From: DAOOVD01 sp035369845
GTDB lineage: Bacteria > Bacillota > Desulfotomaculia > Desulfotomaculales > Pelotomaculaceae
Assembly: GCA_035369845.1 (NCBI GenBank)
Contig: DAOOVD010000021.1
Coordinates: 1 to 38,917, forward strand
Direction of reading: 5' to 3'
DNA: 38,917 nucleotides
Part shown: piece after piece, positions 25,093 to 33,070 of the stretch
How the letters are laid out: each line of letters opens with the position of its first letter
Position numbering within the stretch: position 1 is the first letter of the stretch
Position numbers and translations under genes: made by a program
Notes under the pieces: generated by a model
What the model was told of the DNA's origin: nothing
Databases searched by the model: none
The model's input: the letters and a program-made list of their open reading frames with translations, nothing else

Positions 25093-26268
25093 GTGGTGTT
25101 CGATGTGCCCAGACTTTTCTTGCTGATCGCGGTCTTTGTGTTTGCCCTGTTTCCGCTGAACGCCGGCGCCGTCCAGACGGCCGGGCAAGGAGCCGAAGGG
25201 ATTGATGCCGGTGCCATGAGCGCCGTTCAGGAGCATATAGACAGGCTGGACAGCGAAATAAAGCGGTCAATTCCGCAGTTGAACTTTAAGGAAACCGTAA
25301 ACAAGCTGATGAAAGGCGAACTTGAATGGAAGCCGTCTGATATATTCAGGAACATTGCCAATCAAGTTTTCAAGGAGGTTGTTGCAAATTTCGACCTGCT
25401 CGGCAAGCTGGTCGTTCTGGCGATTATTTGCGCTGTACTTCAAAATTTGGTTTGTTCGTTTGAAAAAGGCACTACCGGGCAACTGACCTACAGCGTAGTT
25501 TACCTTGTGCTGATAACAATCGCCGTCGGTTCTTTTTCCATCTCGATCAACGCCGGCCGGCAGGTCGTGGACACCCTTGTCGCCTTCATGCAGGCTCTTA
25601 CCCCCGTACTGCTGACGCTCCTCGTTGCGGTCGGGGGAGCAGCTTCAGCGGCCGTTCTAAGTCCGATTATCCTGGCAACTTTGAGCGTGTTCGGCACCCT
25701 GATCAAAAACGTCATTTTGCCATTGTTCTTTTTTATAGCCGTTCTCGGAATAGTCGGGAATATTTCAGACCGGTACAGGGTTTCTAACCTGGCGGAACTG
25801 TTGAAGACGGCGGCCATGTGGATGATGGGCATGTTTTCGACGGTTTTCCTGGGGGTCCTGGCCATTCAGGGAGTTGCGGGGGCTGTGGGAGACTCGGTTG
25901 TTTTCAAGACGGCCAAATTAAGCGTCGATACGTTCGTTCCCGTAGTTGGCAGGGTATTTTCCGATGCACTGGCAGCGGTGATCAGTTCGTCCCTGCTGAT
26001 AAAAAATGCCGTGGGGATAGCCGGAATTGCGGCGATAGGGGCCATACTGCTGGTCCCGCTCGTAAAAATCGCTTGCCTGGCTTTTATTTACAAACTGGCC
26101 GGTGCTCTTGTCCAGCCGGTCGGAGAGGGTCAAATTGTGAAATGTCTTAACGACTTGGGCAACAACCTGCTTTTGGTCTTTGCCGCTGTGGCGGTTGTGG
26201 GCCTGCTGTTCTTCTTCACAGTTACCATCGTCGTATGCGTGGGAAATATCTCCGTAATGCTGAAATGA
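25093..26268 (+). CDS. spoIIIAE: stage III sporulation protein AE
   Basis: 391 residues, the large multi-pass membrane component. The N-terminus is a signal peptide (LFLLIAVFVFALFPLNAGAV), then a soluble helical domain (about 30-100) and about six to eight hydrophobic helices. Conserved features include PVLLTLLVAVGGAASAAVL and a late VPLVKIACLAFIYKLAGALVQP. The start is uncertain: GTG 25093, 25096 and 25105 are in frame. GTG 25105 would begin just before the signal peptide. Confidence 0.92.
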   Translation: MVFDVPRLFLLIAVFVFALFPLNAGAVQTAGQGAEGIDAGAMSAVQEHIDRLDSEIKRSIPQLNFKETVNKLMKGELEWKPSDIFRNIANQVFKEVVANFDLLGKLVVLAIICAVLQNLVCSFEKGTTGQLTYSVVYLVLITIAVGSFSISINAGRQVVDTLVAFMQALTPVLLTLLVAVGGAASAAVLSPIILATLSVFGTLIKNVILPLFFFIAVLGIVGNISDRYRVSNLAELLKTAAMWMMGMFSTVFLGVLAIQGVAGAVGDSVVFKTAKLSVDTFVPVVGRVFSDALAAVISSSLLIKNAVGIAGIAAIGAILLVPLVKIACLAFIYKLAGALVQPVGEGQIVKCLNDLGNNLLLVFAAVAVVGLLFFFTVTIVVCVGNISVMLK

Positions 26269-26286
26269 CTGGCCGGGAGGCAGGAT

Positions 26287-26898
26287 ATGGCAATAATAAA
26301 CAATCTCATACAGAATCTGATATACATTATCATTCTGGCAGTTTTCCTGGAAATGCTTTTGCCTGTAGGCGAAATGAAAAAGTATGTCAAAATGGTTATG
26401 GGGCTGCTGATCATCGTGGCCGTGCTTCAGGCGGCGGCGGAACTTTTCCCGAGGGGAATTCCGGGCGATTTGCCGCTGTTTGCGGAGGCCGGGGATAAAA
26501 AAAGAATTTCGGGGATCATCGAGGAGGGTGAAAGATTATCTTCGGTTCAGATGGAAGAGGCTCTCGATGAGTACCGGAAGGCGATATCCGGTCAGATTTC
26601 GGGGCTGGTCCGGCTGAACGGGGAGGTGGATATCGCCGGTGTTGACGTGATAGTCGAGTCCAATCAGGAAGAAGCCGGATTCGGCCGGATAAAGGAAGTC
26701 GTTTTGACGGTGACAGAGAAAAAAGACGTAAAGGACAATGACGGAATTAAGCCCGTAAATGTCGGCGCAGGTAGTCAGAGCAGCGGGAACGAACCGGAGG
26801 GACGGGCCATTTTACGGGATTCGGCGGAACGTATAGCAGGCATGGTGGCGAATTTTTACAACCTAAGTCCGGAGCAGGTAAAGGTGGTGTACAGATGA
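26287..26898 (+). CDS. spoIIIAF: stage III sporulation protein AF
   Basis: 203 residues. Two N-terminal membrane helices (LIQNLIYIIILAVFLEMLLP and VKMVMGLLIIVAVLQAAAE) joined by GEMKKY are followed by a soluble extracytoplasmic domain ending NLSPEQVKVVY. The ATG at 26287 follows GGGAGGCAGG. Part of the same channel complex. Confidence 0.92.
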   Translation: MAIINNLIQNLIYIIILAVFLEMLLPVGEMKKYVKMVMGLLIIVAVLQAAAELFPRGIPGDLPLFAEAGDKKRISGIIEEGERLSSVQMEEALDEYRKAISGQISGLVRLNGEVDIAGVDVIVESNQEEAGFGRIKEVVLTVTEKKDVKDNDGIKPVNVGAGSQSSGNEPEGRAILRDSAERIAGMVANFYNLSPEQVKVVYR

Positions 26899-26934
26899 GC
26901 GGGGATATCCTGATTATCGCGGGAGGTGGAAATT

Positions 26935-27555
26935 TTGCGAAGGATTCTGGACCTTTTCGGTGCCGGGAGGCTGAAAAACTTTCCCGGCAAGGATCAAAAC
27001 AGGCGTAACCTATGGCTGATCGGAATCGCAGCCCTGGGTATTTTTTTGATGGTCGTCTCCGGGACCGGCAAAAAGGAGGCCGGAATACAGCCGTCCCGTC
27101 AGGAGGCCTCGGACCGGAACGGGCCGGGCCCGGTAAAAAGCGAAATGTCCGAGGAGGAGCAGGAGTTGAGCAGAAAGCTGAGTGAAATGCTGGGACGGGT
27201 GGAAGGGGCCGGAAAGGTGGAGGCCGCCGTCCGTTTGGCAAGCTCGGCCAGGTCAGAATACGCGGTAAATACGTCCACCGGGAAAAAAACAACCCAGGAG
27301 CGGGACCAGTCAGGCGGTACGCGGCTGATTACCGAGGACACCGGCAGCGATCAGCTGGTTATGAACAAAAACGGTACGGGAGGTGAACAGCCCGTGGTGG
27401 AACAGAAACTGGCGCCCAAGGTGGCCGGTGTGATGATAGTGGCGGAGGGTGCGGGAAACGCCGGAGTCAAGGAAAAAATTTTCGAGGCGGCCAGGGTTGC
27501 GCTCGGTGTTGAGTCCCACAGGATAATTGTTTTGCCGATGGAGATGGGAAAATGA
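26935..27555 (+). CDS. spoIIIAG: stage III sporulation protein AG
   Basis: About 206 residues. One membrane helix (LWLIGIAALGIFLMVVSG, about 25-42) precedes a linker and a ring-building domain. Conserved segments are LSRKLSEMLGRVEGAGKVEA, an insert rich in Thr and Gly, and PKVAGVMIVAEGAGNAGVKE, which belong to the SpoIIIAG ring fold. SpoIIIAG forms a large ring in the intermembrane space. TTG 26935 is chosen because GGGAGGTGG (26921-26929) precedes it; GTG 26926 overlaps that ribosome site. The stop overlaps spoIIIAH. Confidence 0.92.
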   Translation: MRRILDLFGAGRLKNFPGKDQNRRNLWLIGIAALGIFLMVVSGTGKKEAGIQPSRQEASDRNGPGPVKSEMSEEEQELSRKLSEMLGRVEGAGKVEAAVRLASSARSEYAVNTSTGKKTTQERDQSGGTRLITEDTGSDQLVMNKNGTGGEQPVVEQKLAPKVAGVMIVAEGAGNAGVKEKIFEAARVALGVESHRIIVLPMEMGK

Positions 27556-28130
27556 TGTTATCACTGGTTGTTAGAAAAAGGACACTTGCTCTTGCGGCCT
27601 TGGGCGTGATCGGCATCGGTCTGGTTTTTGCCGGGTGGCGGGCGGACGTGCTGAACGTGCTGAAAACCGTGGACTCAGGTGCGAAAAGCAAAATCAGCCT
27701 GCCCGCTGTAAACGGGGTGGTTTCAGAAACAGCGGTGCCACCGCTGTACGGGGAAGCCGCCGGGAAACCATCCGGGGAAGCGCCGGATTTCTTCGTGGAA
27801 TGCCGCCTGGAAAAAGAAAGGGCGAGAGGACAGAGGGTCGAGTATTTGCGGGAGGTTATCAATAATAACAATTCTACAGGTGAAATAAGACAAAAGGCGC
27901 AAGAGCATCTTATTACCATCAGCAGGAACATGGAAAAAGAAGTTGATCTGGAAAACCTGATCAGGGCAAAAGGTTTTAAAGATGCCGCCGCCATGGTGGA
28001 CGACAGGGCGGTGACGGTAATCATAGCGTCAAACAGCTTGACCAGAGAAGAAACGGCCTACCTCAAAGATCTGATCTCAAAAGAAACCGGTATTGAATCG
28101 CAAAATATAGTAATTGTTCCAAAATCATAG
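27552..28130 (+). CDS. spoIIIAH: stage III sporulation protein AH
   Basis: 192 residues. An N-terminal membrane helix (LALAALGVIGIGLVFAGW) is followed by a linker and a YscJ/FliF-like domain (about 95-192) with RLEKERARGQRVEYLREVIN, NLIRAKGFKDAAAMV and the end SQNIVIVP. It pairs with forespore SpoIIQ to form the intercellular channel. The ATG at 27552 overlaps the spoIIIAG stop; ATG 27555 is an alternative. Confidence 0.93.
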   Translation: MMLSLVVRKRTLALAALGVIGIGLVFAGWRADVLNVLKTVDSGAKSKISLPAVNGVVSETAVPPLYGEAAGKPSGEAPDFFVECRLEKERARGQRVEYLREVINNNNSTGEIRQKAQEHLITISRNMEKEVDLENLIRAKGFKDAAAMVDDRAVTVIIASNSLTREETAYLKDLISKETGIESQNIVIVPKS

Positions 28131-28149
28131 TTCAGGAAGGAGTTTTTTA

Positions 28150-28177
28150 TTGATATTTTTCTCGAATATTGTATACT
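28150..28177 (+). promoter_or_regulatory. candidate sigma-A promoter P1 of the carboxylase operon
   Basis: TTGATA (28150-28155), 16-base spacer, TATACT (28172-28177) in the AT-rich gap after spoIIIAH. Five of six -35 bases match the consensus. Confidence 0.45.
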
Positions 28178-28190
28178 TGTAACAAACATG

Positions 28191-28219
28191 TTCCCAAAAG
28201 TTGTGTTTTTTACTATAAT
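28191..28219 (+). promoter_or_regulatory. candidate sigma-A promoter P2 of the carboxylase operon
   Basis: TTCCCA (28191-28196), 17-base spacer and a perfect TATAAT (28214-28219). Both P1 and P2 lie upstream of the hairpin at 28245-28289, so transcripts from either would carry it. Confidence 0.42.
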
Positions 28220-28244
28220 GTTATTAATGTTCTTTATTGATCAT

Positions 28245-28289
28245 ACCTGACAATCAGGTTGTTACCGGATAGTGGCAACCTGGTTTTTT
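28245..28289 (+). promoter_or_regulatory. possible transcription attenuator: competing antiterminator and terminator stems
   Basis: CAGGTTG (28255-28261) pairs with CAACCTG (28276-28282) and is followed by six T (28284-28289), an intrinsic terminator. Its left arm also lies in a second perfect hairpin ACCTGA-CAA-TCAGGT (28245-28259), so the two stems are mutually exclusive. It may be the spoIIIA operon terminator, an attenuator in the carboxylase leader, or both. Confidence 0.55.
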
Positions 28290-28319
28290 ATGTTATGTGT
28301 GCGGGGAGGGAGAATTGCT

Positions 28320-30269
28320 GTGAGCCGTGTAAAAATTACGGACACCACATTGAGGGACGCCCACCAGAGTCTTTGGGCGACGCGAATGCGCACCGCGGAT
28401 ATGCTGCCTATTGCAGAAAAACTGGACAACATCGGCTATCATTCTCTGGAGGTTTGGGGCGGACTTACTTTTGACGTCTGTCTGAGGTATCTCAACGAAG
28501 ATCCCTGGGAACGCCTCAGGCAGTTGAAAAAACACATCAAAAAGACGCCCCTGCAAATGCTGCTCAGGGGCCAGTCACTGGTCGGGTATAAACACTATCC
28601 AGACGATCTGGTCGAAGCTTTCATTGCCAAGGCGGTCGAAAACGGCATCAGTATCGTCAGAGTATTCGACGCCTTGAATGACATCCGCAGCCTCGAGACC
28701 GCCATAGGGGCGGTAAAGAAAGCGGGCGCGCACGTTCAGGCCGCCATGGTCTATACGGTCAGCCCCATACATGACAGCCGGCACTACCTGGAACTAGCCC
28801 TCCGCCTGGCGGAAATGGGGGCCGACTCAATATGCATCAAGGACATGGCGGGCCTGCTGGACCCATACCATGCTTATAATCTGATAAAACTGGTAAAAGA
28901 CGAGGTCGGCCTGCCGGTTCAGTGCCACGTTCATTACATTGGCGGTTTGGCCCTAGGCGCTTATTTGAAAGCAGCCGAAGCGGGGGTCGACGTGATCGAC
29001 ACCGCTACCCTCCCCCTGGCGTTTGGCGCCTCTCTTCCGCCTGTTGAGACCGTCGTAAGGGCGCTGCAAGATTCGCCGTACGACACGGGCCTGAATATTC
29101 ACGAACTCTTTGAGATAGCCCGGTATTTTGAGGATTTGCGCAAAAACAGCGGTTTTGACAGGGGCGTAACCAGGATTATCGATATGCGCGTTTTCGACCA
29201 CCAGGTTCCCGGCGGGACAATTGCCAACCTGGTGACGCAACTGGAGGAGCAGAAAGCTCTCTACAGGATTGGCGAGGTTCTGGAGGAGATTCCCAGGGTC
29301 AGGCGGGAACTGGGCTATCCTCCGCTTGTCACCCCGGCCAGTCAGATTGTGGGCACCCAGGCCGTGCTCAACGTGCTGACAGGAGAGAGGTACAAGCTCG
29401 TTCCGGGGGAGGTGCGCGATTACATTAAAGGCAGCTATGGCAGTCCCCCCGCCCCCGTCGACCCGGAGATCGGCCGGAAAGTGCTTGGAGATCGCGAGCC
29501 GATAAAATGCAGGCCGGCGGATTTGCTGGAGCCGGTTATGGATAAGGCGAGGAGCGAAGTTAAGGATCTGGCGAAAAGCGATGAGGATGTAATATCTTAC
29601 GCCCTGTTTCCGCAGGTTGCCAGGCGTTTCCTGGAGATGAGGCAGAAGGGCGTCTTGCCGGAACCCGAACCTCCTGTTCCGGACAAAAACCGGCCGGCTG
29701 AGAACGCTTCCGCTCCTGCAGTCAAAAAAGAAGCCGGAGGGTCCGCAGGCGCATCGGCCGGGAGTGGGACGTCAGGCGGAGTGACGGAAAAGGAGGTAAG
29801 CAAGTTGGACCTTCGGGATATTAAAGAATTGATAAAAATTGTAAATGAAACAGGTATCAACGAACTTTTGATGGAGAGCGCGGGGGTGAAGGTGGCCATC
29901 AAGAAAGGAAGCGACTGCCGTAGTACCGGACAGTTACAGCAAGTATTTGAAATGCCGGAACAGCCCTCCAGGCAGGCAAAGGCCGCCGCGCCGCCCGCGC
30001 CGGTAAAGCCCGCCAAAGAATTCAGGCCCGGCCTGACCCCGGTGGTGTCGCCGATGGTGGGCGTGTTCTACCGTTCTCCGTCGCCGGACCAGCCGCCTTA
30101 TGTGAAGGAGGGGGACCGTGTAAAAAAAGGTCAAATCCTTTGCATCATCGAAGCGATGAAGCTCATGAATGAAATTGAATCAGAGGTAGAAGGGGAAATT
30201 GTTGAAATCATGGCAGAAAACGGACATGCCGTGGAGTACGGTCAGACCCTGTTTCTGATAAAAGAGTAG
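28320..30269 (+). CDS. carboxyltransferase-biotin carrier fusion (pyruvate carboxylase subunit B / OadA-like + AccB)
   Basis: 649 residues. Residues 1-460 are the DRE-TIM carboxyltransferase that moves CO2 from biotin to a 2-oxo acid such as pyruvate. TDTTLRDAHQS at the N-terminus gives the metal Asp, Lys174 in ICIKDMAG is the carbamylated Lys and His203/His205 in CHVHYIGG complete the metal site. An Ala/Pro/Gly linker (about 460-495) leads to a complete AccB-like segment (from 496) with biotinyl Lys614 in EAMKLMNE. GTG 28320 follows GGGGAGGG, and residues upstream (from 28272) are not family-like. No sodium-pump subunits are nearby, which favours pyruvate carboxylase over oxaloacetate decarboxylase. 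A second start lies inside the gene at 29805. Confidence 0.9.
   Translation: MSRVKITDTTLRDAHQSLWATRMRTADMLPIAEKLDNIGYHSLEVWGGLTFDVCLRYLNEDPWERLRQLKKHIKKTPLQMLLRGQSLVGYKHYPDDLVEAFIAKAVENGISIVRVFDALNDIRSLETAIGAVKKAGAHVQAAMVYTVSPIHDSRHYLELALRLAEMGADSICIKDMAGLLDPYHAYNLIKLVKDEVGLPVQCHVHYIGGLALGAYLKAAEAGVDVIDTATLPLAFGASLPPVETVVRALQDSPYDTGLNIHELFEIARYFEDLRKNSGFDRGVTRIIDMRVFDHQVPGGTIANLVTQLEEQKALYRIGEVLEEIPRVRRELGYPPLVTPASQIVGTQAVLNVLTGERYKLVPGEVRDYIKGSYGSPPAPVDPEIGRKVLGDREPIKCRPADLLEPVMDKARSEVKDLAKSDEDVISYALFPQVARRFLEMRQKGVLPEPEPPVPDKNRPAENASAPAVKKEAGGSAGASAGSGTSGGVTEKEVSKLDLRDIKELIKIVNETGINELLMESAGVKVAIKKGSDCRSTGQLQQVFEMPEQPSRQAKAAAPPAPVKPAKEFRPGLTPVVSPMVGVFYRSPSPDQPPYVKEGDRVKKGQILCIIEAMKLMNEIESEVEGEIVEIMAENGHAVEYGQTLFLIKE
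29788..29797 (+). promoter_or_regulatory. internal Shine-Dalgarno for nested accB
   Basis: AAAAGGAGGT, an almost full complement of the 16S 3' end, inside the linker-coding part of the fusion gene, 8 bases (after GGAGG) before an in-frame TTG at 29805. Confidence 0.65.
29805..30269 (+). CDS. accB: nested in-frame biotin carboxyl carrier protein (predicted second product)
   Basis: 154 residues if translation starts at TTG 29805. The start LDLRDIKELIKIVNETGINE is the normal N-terminus of free-standing AccB, and total length is the usual 150-160. A Pro/Ala linker (about 55-75) precedes the biotinyl domain (VVSPMVGVFYRSPSP, then EAMKLMNEIESE with biotinyl Lys119). It is in the same frame as the fusion gene and shares its stop. 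Firmicutes normally have accB then accC right after spoIIIAH, exactly this position. The free carrier could serve acetyl-CoA carboxylase while the fused one serves pyruvate carboxylase, both using the biotin carboxylase encoded next. Nested expression is inferred, not shown. Confidence 0.6.
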   Translation: MDLRDIKELIKIVNETGINELLMESAGVKVAIKKGSDCRSTGQLQQVFEMPEQPSRQAKAAAPPAPVKPAKEFRPGLTPVVSPMVGVFYRSPSPDQPPYVKEGDRVKKGQILCIIEAMKLMNEIESEVEGEIVEIMAENGHAVEYGQTLFLIKE

Positions 30270-30282
30270 GTGAGACGGTATA

Positions 30283-31632
30283 ATGTTCAAAAAAATTCTG
30301 ATTGCCAACCGGGGCGAAATTGCGGTAAGGATAATCAGAGCCTGCAGGGAAATGGACATAAAGACAGTTGCCGTGTTCTCCGAGGCGGATCGCGACAGCC
30401 TTCACGTCCTTTGGGCCGACGAGGCGTTTTGCGTGGGGCCGGCCCCCGGTTTGAAGAGTTACCTGAATATCAACAACATCATCAGTTCAGCGCTTGTTTC
30501 CGGGGCGGACGCCATCCACCCCGGTTACGGTTTTTTGGCGGAGAACGCTGACTTCGCGGAGGTGTGCGCAAGCTGCGGGGTGGTATTCATCGGGCCTCCG
30601 GCAAGGGCTGTACAGCTTATGGGTTCAAAGGCCCTGGCCAGGGAAACGATGATCAAAGCCGGAGTGCCGGTTGTGCCGGGTTCGGACGGAATTGTAGAGG
30701 AAACCGGCGACGCATTTAGAATCGCCGACGAGATCGGTTACCCGGTTATTATCAAAGCGAGCGCCGGGGGCGGAGGGCGCGGAATGAGGGTGGTTCACGG
30801 CAAGGGAGAGCTCGAGAGCGCCGTTAGAACCGCCCGGGTTGAAGCGAAGGCGGCTTTCGGAGACAGCCGGATTTACCTTGAGAAATATCTGGAGGAACCC
30901 AGGCATATCGAATTTCAAATCATCGGCGACATGCACGGCAACATTATGCACCTGGGGGAAAGGGACTGCTCCGTTCAAAGGAGAAATCAAAAAATCATTG
31001 AAGAAGCGCCTTCAATAGCGCTTACGCCGGAACTGCGGAATAAAATGGGCGAAACGGCGGTATCCGCCGCACGGTCGGTAGATTACTACAACGCCGGAAC
31101 GGTTGAATTCCTTCTCGACAAGCATAATAATTACTATTTTATGGAAATGAATACGCGAATTCAGGTGGAGCACCCTGTAACGGAAATGGTCACCGGTGTG
31201 GACTTGATAAAGGAGCAGATACGCATCGCCGCCGGTGAAAAGCTCTCGTTGTCCCAGGAAGAAGTGTTTATCAGGGGACATGCCATTGAGTGCAGGATCA
31301 ACGCCGAGGACACGAAGAAAAATTTCGCGCCCTGTCCGGGGAAGATCATCAGATACATACCGCCCGGAGGTCCCGGAGTGCGCGTTGACAGTGCGGTCTA
31401 CGAGGGCTATGTCATTCCCACGTTTTATGATTCAATGATCAGCAAGCTTATCGTGTGGGGCAGGGACAGGGAGGAAGCCGTTGCCAGGGCGCAACGGGCT
31501 TTAAACGAGTATGTTATTGAAGGCGTGCAAACCACCATTCCTTTTCATCAGCGAGTGTTGGGCAATGCGTTTTTCAGACGGGGAGAAGTTTACACCAACT
31601 TCGTCCAGCGGCGGATCCTGCCGGAAGGTTGA
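30283..31632 (+). CDS. accC: biotin carboxylase subunit (AccC / PycA)
   Basis: 449 residues, the standard length. ATP-grasp enzyme that carboxylates biotin on the carrier. KILIANRGEIAVRIIRACRE at the N-terminus, the Gly-rich loop KASAGGGGRGMRVV, EKYLEEPRHIEFQ, ERDCSVQRRNQKIIEEAPS and MEMNTRIQVEHPVTEMVTG with the catalytic Glu are all conserved. The C-terminal HAIECRINAED and YIPPGGPGVRVDS match. The ATG at 30283 lies 13 bases after the fusion gene. It ends before a separate promoter for asp23. Confidence 0.96.
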   Translation: MFKKILIANRGEIAVRIIRACREMDIKTVAVFSEADRDSLHVLWADEAFCVGPAPGLKSYLNINNIISSALVSGADAIHPGYGFLAENADFAEVCASCGVVFIGPPARAVQLMGSKALARETMIKAGVPVVPGSDGIVEETGDAFRIADEIGYPVIIKASAGGGGRGMRVVHGKGELESAVRTARVEAKAAFGDSRIYLEKYLEEPRHIEFQIIGDMHGNIMHLGERDCSVQRRNQKIIEEAPSIALTPELRNKMGETAVSAARSVDYYNAGTVEFLLDKHNNYYFMEMNTRIQVEHPVTEMVTGVDLIKEQIRIAAGEKLSLSQEEVFIRGHAIECRINAEDTKKNFAPCPGKIIRYIPPGGPGVRVDSAVYEGYVIPTFYDSMISKLIVWGRDREEAVARAQRALNEYVIEGVQTTIPFHQRVLGNAFFRRGEVYTNFVQRRILPEG

Positions 31633-31659
31633 GCTGTTTGAAGACCTAATTTTTATAAT

Positions 31660-31688
31660 TTGCGTTAACTTGCCATTTTTGCTATAAT
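31660..31688 (+). promoter_or_regulatory. candidate sigma-A promoter for asp23-amaP-nusB
   Basis: TTGCGT (31660-31665), 17-base spacer and a perfect TATAAT (31683-31688), 92 bases before the asp23 start. Confidence 0.5.
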
Positions 31689-31779
31689 AAACGTGTATTG
31701 TGGGCGAATTTATTGTTTTGCGCCAAATTATGTAAGGTTTTTAAAAGACAGTGCCGTCTGCATACGGAGGTGAACAACA

Positions 31780-32178
31780 GTGGAGCAGAATGAATTTATC
31801 CGGGAGGAAAAGAACAGCCTGGGCTCGATCAGGATCTCCGACGAAGTGGTCAAGGTAATAGCCGGTCTTGCCGCCGTTGAAGTGAAGGGAGTCGCGGGAA
31901 TGAGCGGCGGTCTTGTCGGCGGAATTGCAGAAATGCTCGGCAGAAAGAATTTCACGAAGGGAATCAAAGTGGAAGTCGGCGAGAAGGAAGCCGCCGTCGA
32001 CATTTATGTTATAATTGAATACGGCGTTCATATCCCCGATGTGGCAGCGGAAATTCAGCAGAAGGTGAAAAGCGCCGTGGAGAATATGTCCGGGCTGTCG
32101 GTAGTCGAGGTAAACGTCAACGTTCAGGGCGTTGCTTTTGCGTCAGAGGCAAAAGAGGAAGAGCACAGGGTCAGGTAA
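31780..32178 (+). CDS. Asp23/Gls24 family envelope stress protein (YqhY-like)
   Basis: 132 residues. Begins with a polar tail and then SIRISDEVVKVIAGLAAVEV, the Asp23 domain signature, followed by GIKVEVGEKEAAVDIYVIIEYG and AVENMSGLSVVEVNVNVQGV. In B. subtilis the yqhY gene stands at the same place behind accC and influences acetyl-CoA carboxylase levels. It is a soluble protein that binds the membrane through the AmaP anchor encoded next. The GTG at 31780 follows GGAGGTGA. Confidence 0.9.
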   Translation: MEQNEFIREEKNSLGSIRISDEVVKVIAGLAAVEVKGVAGMSGGLVGGIAEMLGRKNFTKGIKVEVGEKEAAVDIYVIIEYGVHIPDVAAEIQQKVKSAVENMSGLSVVEVNVNVQGVAFASEAKEEEHRVR

Positions 32179-32189
32179 ACTTCGTAATC

Positions 32190-32209
32190 AACCCCCGTCC
32201 CAGGGGGTT
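32190..32209 (+). other. hairpin between asp23 and amaP
   Basis: AACCCCC (32190-32196) and GGGGGTT (32203-32209), 7-bp perfect stem, 6-base loop, followed by only four T after GGC. It may be a partial terminator lowering downstream expression or a transcript-stabilising stem. Confidence 0.45.
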
Positions 32210-32230
32210 GGCTTTTGAGGAGGTATGTTG

Positions 32231-32761
32231 GTGGGGCCTTTTGACCGGGTTTTACTGGCAGTTTATACATTTTTCCTGACGGCGGTTTTTGTTCTTTTTT
32301 CTGCGGTCGTTCTCGGGTGGACCATGCCGGTGTTTTTGCTGAAGGATTTGTTTTATCCCGGCCGGCCTGAGTATTTCTGGCCTCTGATGCTGCTGATCGT
32401 TCTGGCCGGGCTCAGGCTGTTCTGGGTCAGCCTGTTCAAGCCGAAAGGAAGGCACGTAATTCTTGCCGAAAGCGCTTTGGGGCAAATCAGAGTATCCCTT
32501 GTGGCAATCGAAAGCCTGGTTGAAAAAGTGGTATCTCAATTAAAGGGAGTGAGAGAAGTCAAGCCCCGCATAGTTCCGGTTCCGCAGGGTGTGGGAATGC
32601 AGGTTCGCGTTTCGGTGACCCCGGACGTGAAAGTGCCGGAGCTTTCAGTTGAGATTCAAACCCTGGTCAAAGACAAGATCCTTGAGGTTACAGGACTGAC
32701 TGTAAAAAATATCAGAATTTCGGTGGAGAATATTTCCGCATCAAGGCCCAGGGTTGAGTAA
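32231..32761 (+). CDS. amaP: alkaline shock response membrane anchor protein AmaP
   Basis: About 176 residues. Two N-terminal transmembrane helices (VLLAVYTFFLTAVFVLFSAV and WPLMLLIVLAGLRLFWVSL) are followed by a cytosolic domain resembling Asp23 (IRVSLVAIESLVEKVVSQLKG). It anchors Asp23 to the membrane in Staphylococcus. GTG 32231 is preferred, with GGAGG (32219-32223) 7 bases upstream and the family-like start GPFDRVLLAVY; an ATG at 32225 sits directly on the ribosome site. Confidence 0.85.
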   Translation: MGPFDRVLLAVYTFFLTAVFVLFSAVVLGWTMPVFLLKDLFYPGRPEYFWPLMLLIVLAGLRLFWVSLFKPKGRHVILAESALGQIRVSLVAIESLVEKVVSQLKGVREVKPRIVPVPQGVGMQVRVSVTPDVKVPELSVEIQTLVKDKILEVTGLTVKNIRISVENISASRPRVE

Positions 32762-32784
32762 AACAGGCGAATGGAGTGTATGTG

Positions 32785-32994
32785 ATGACGATCTTGCATG
32801 ACATTTTGGACAAGCACCTGGGAAAAGTGCTGGGGGTTTTGGTAGGCCTCGTTTTTGGATGGTTTGCCATCAAGTACGGCTTTTTTAAAGCAATCTTCGT
32901 CCTGTTGTGTGTTCTGGCGGGTTATTACATCGGCAAAAAACTGGATGAAAAGATAGATTTCGGAGATTTTTTAGCCAGGTTCCGGGACCGTTAG
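32785..32994 (+). CDS. DUF2273 family small membrane protein
   Basis: 69 residues. Two short membrane helices (LGKVLGVLVGLVFGWFAIKY and FFKAIFVLLCVLAGYYIG) precede a basic end (KKLDEKIDFGDFLARFRDR). Small DUF2273 proteins accompany asp23 and amaP in Firmicutes. ATG 32785 is chosen over GTG 32776 because the GGAG is 8 bases before it. Function unknown. Confidence 0.82.
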   Translation: MTILHDILDKHLGKVLGVLVGLVFGWFAIKYGFFKAIFVLLCVLAGYYIGKKLDEKIDFGDFLARFRDR

Positions 32995-33070
32995 AATTTC
33001 TCCTGTTGAACAAATGCAGGGCCTCAATACAGGGTATCCGATCGCACTGAACGTTTTTAGGAGGATGTTG

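Noticed and set aside
28245..28290. BirA operator in the carboxylase leader
   Set aside because: Half-site-like GTTGTTACC and GGCAACC are present, but spacing and sequence differ from the TTGTTAACC-N14-16-GGTTAACAA pattern; hairpin pairing explains them better.
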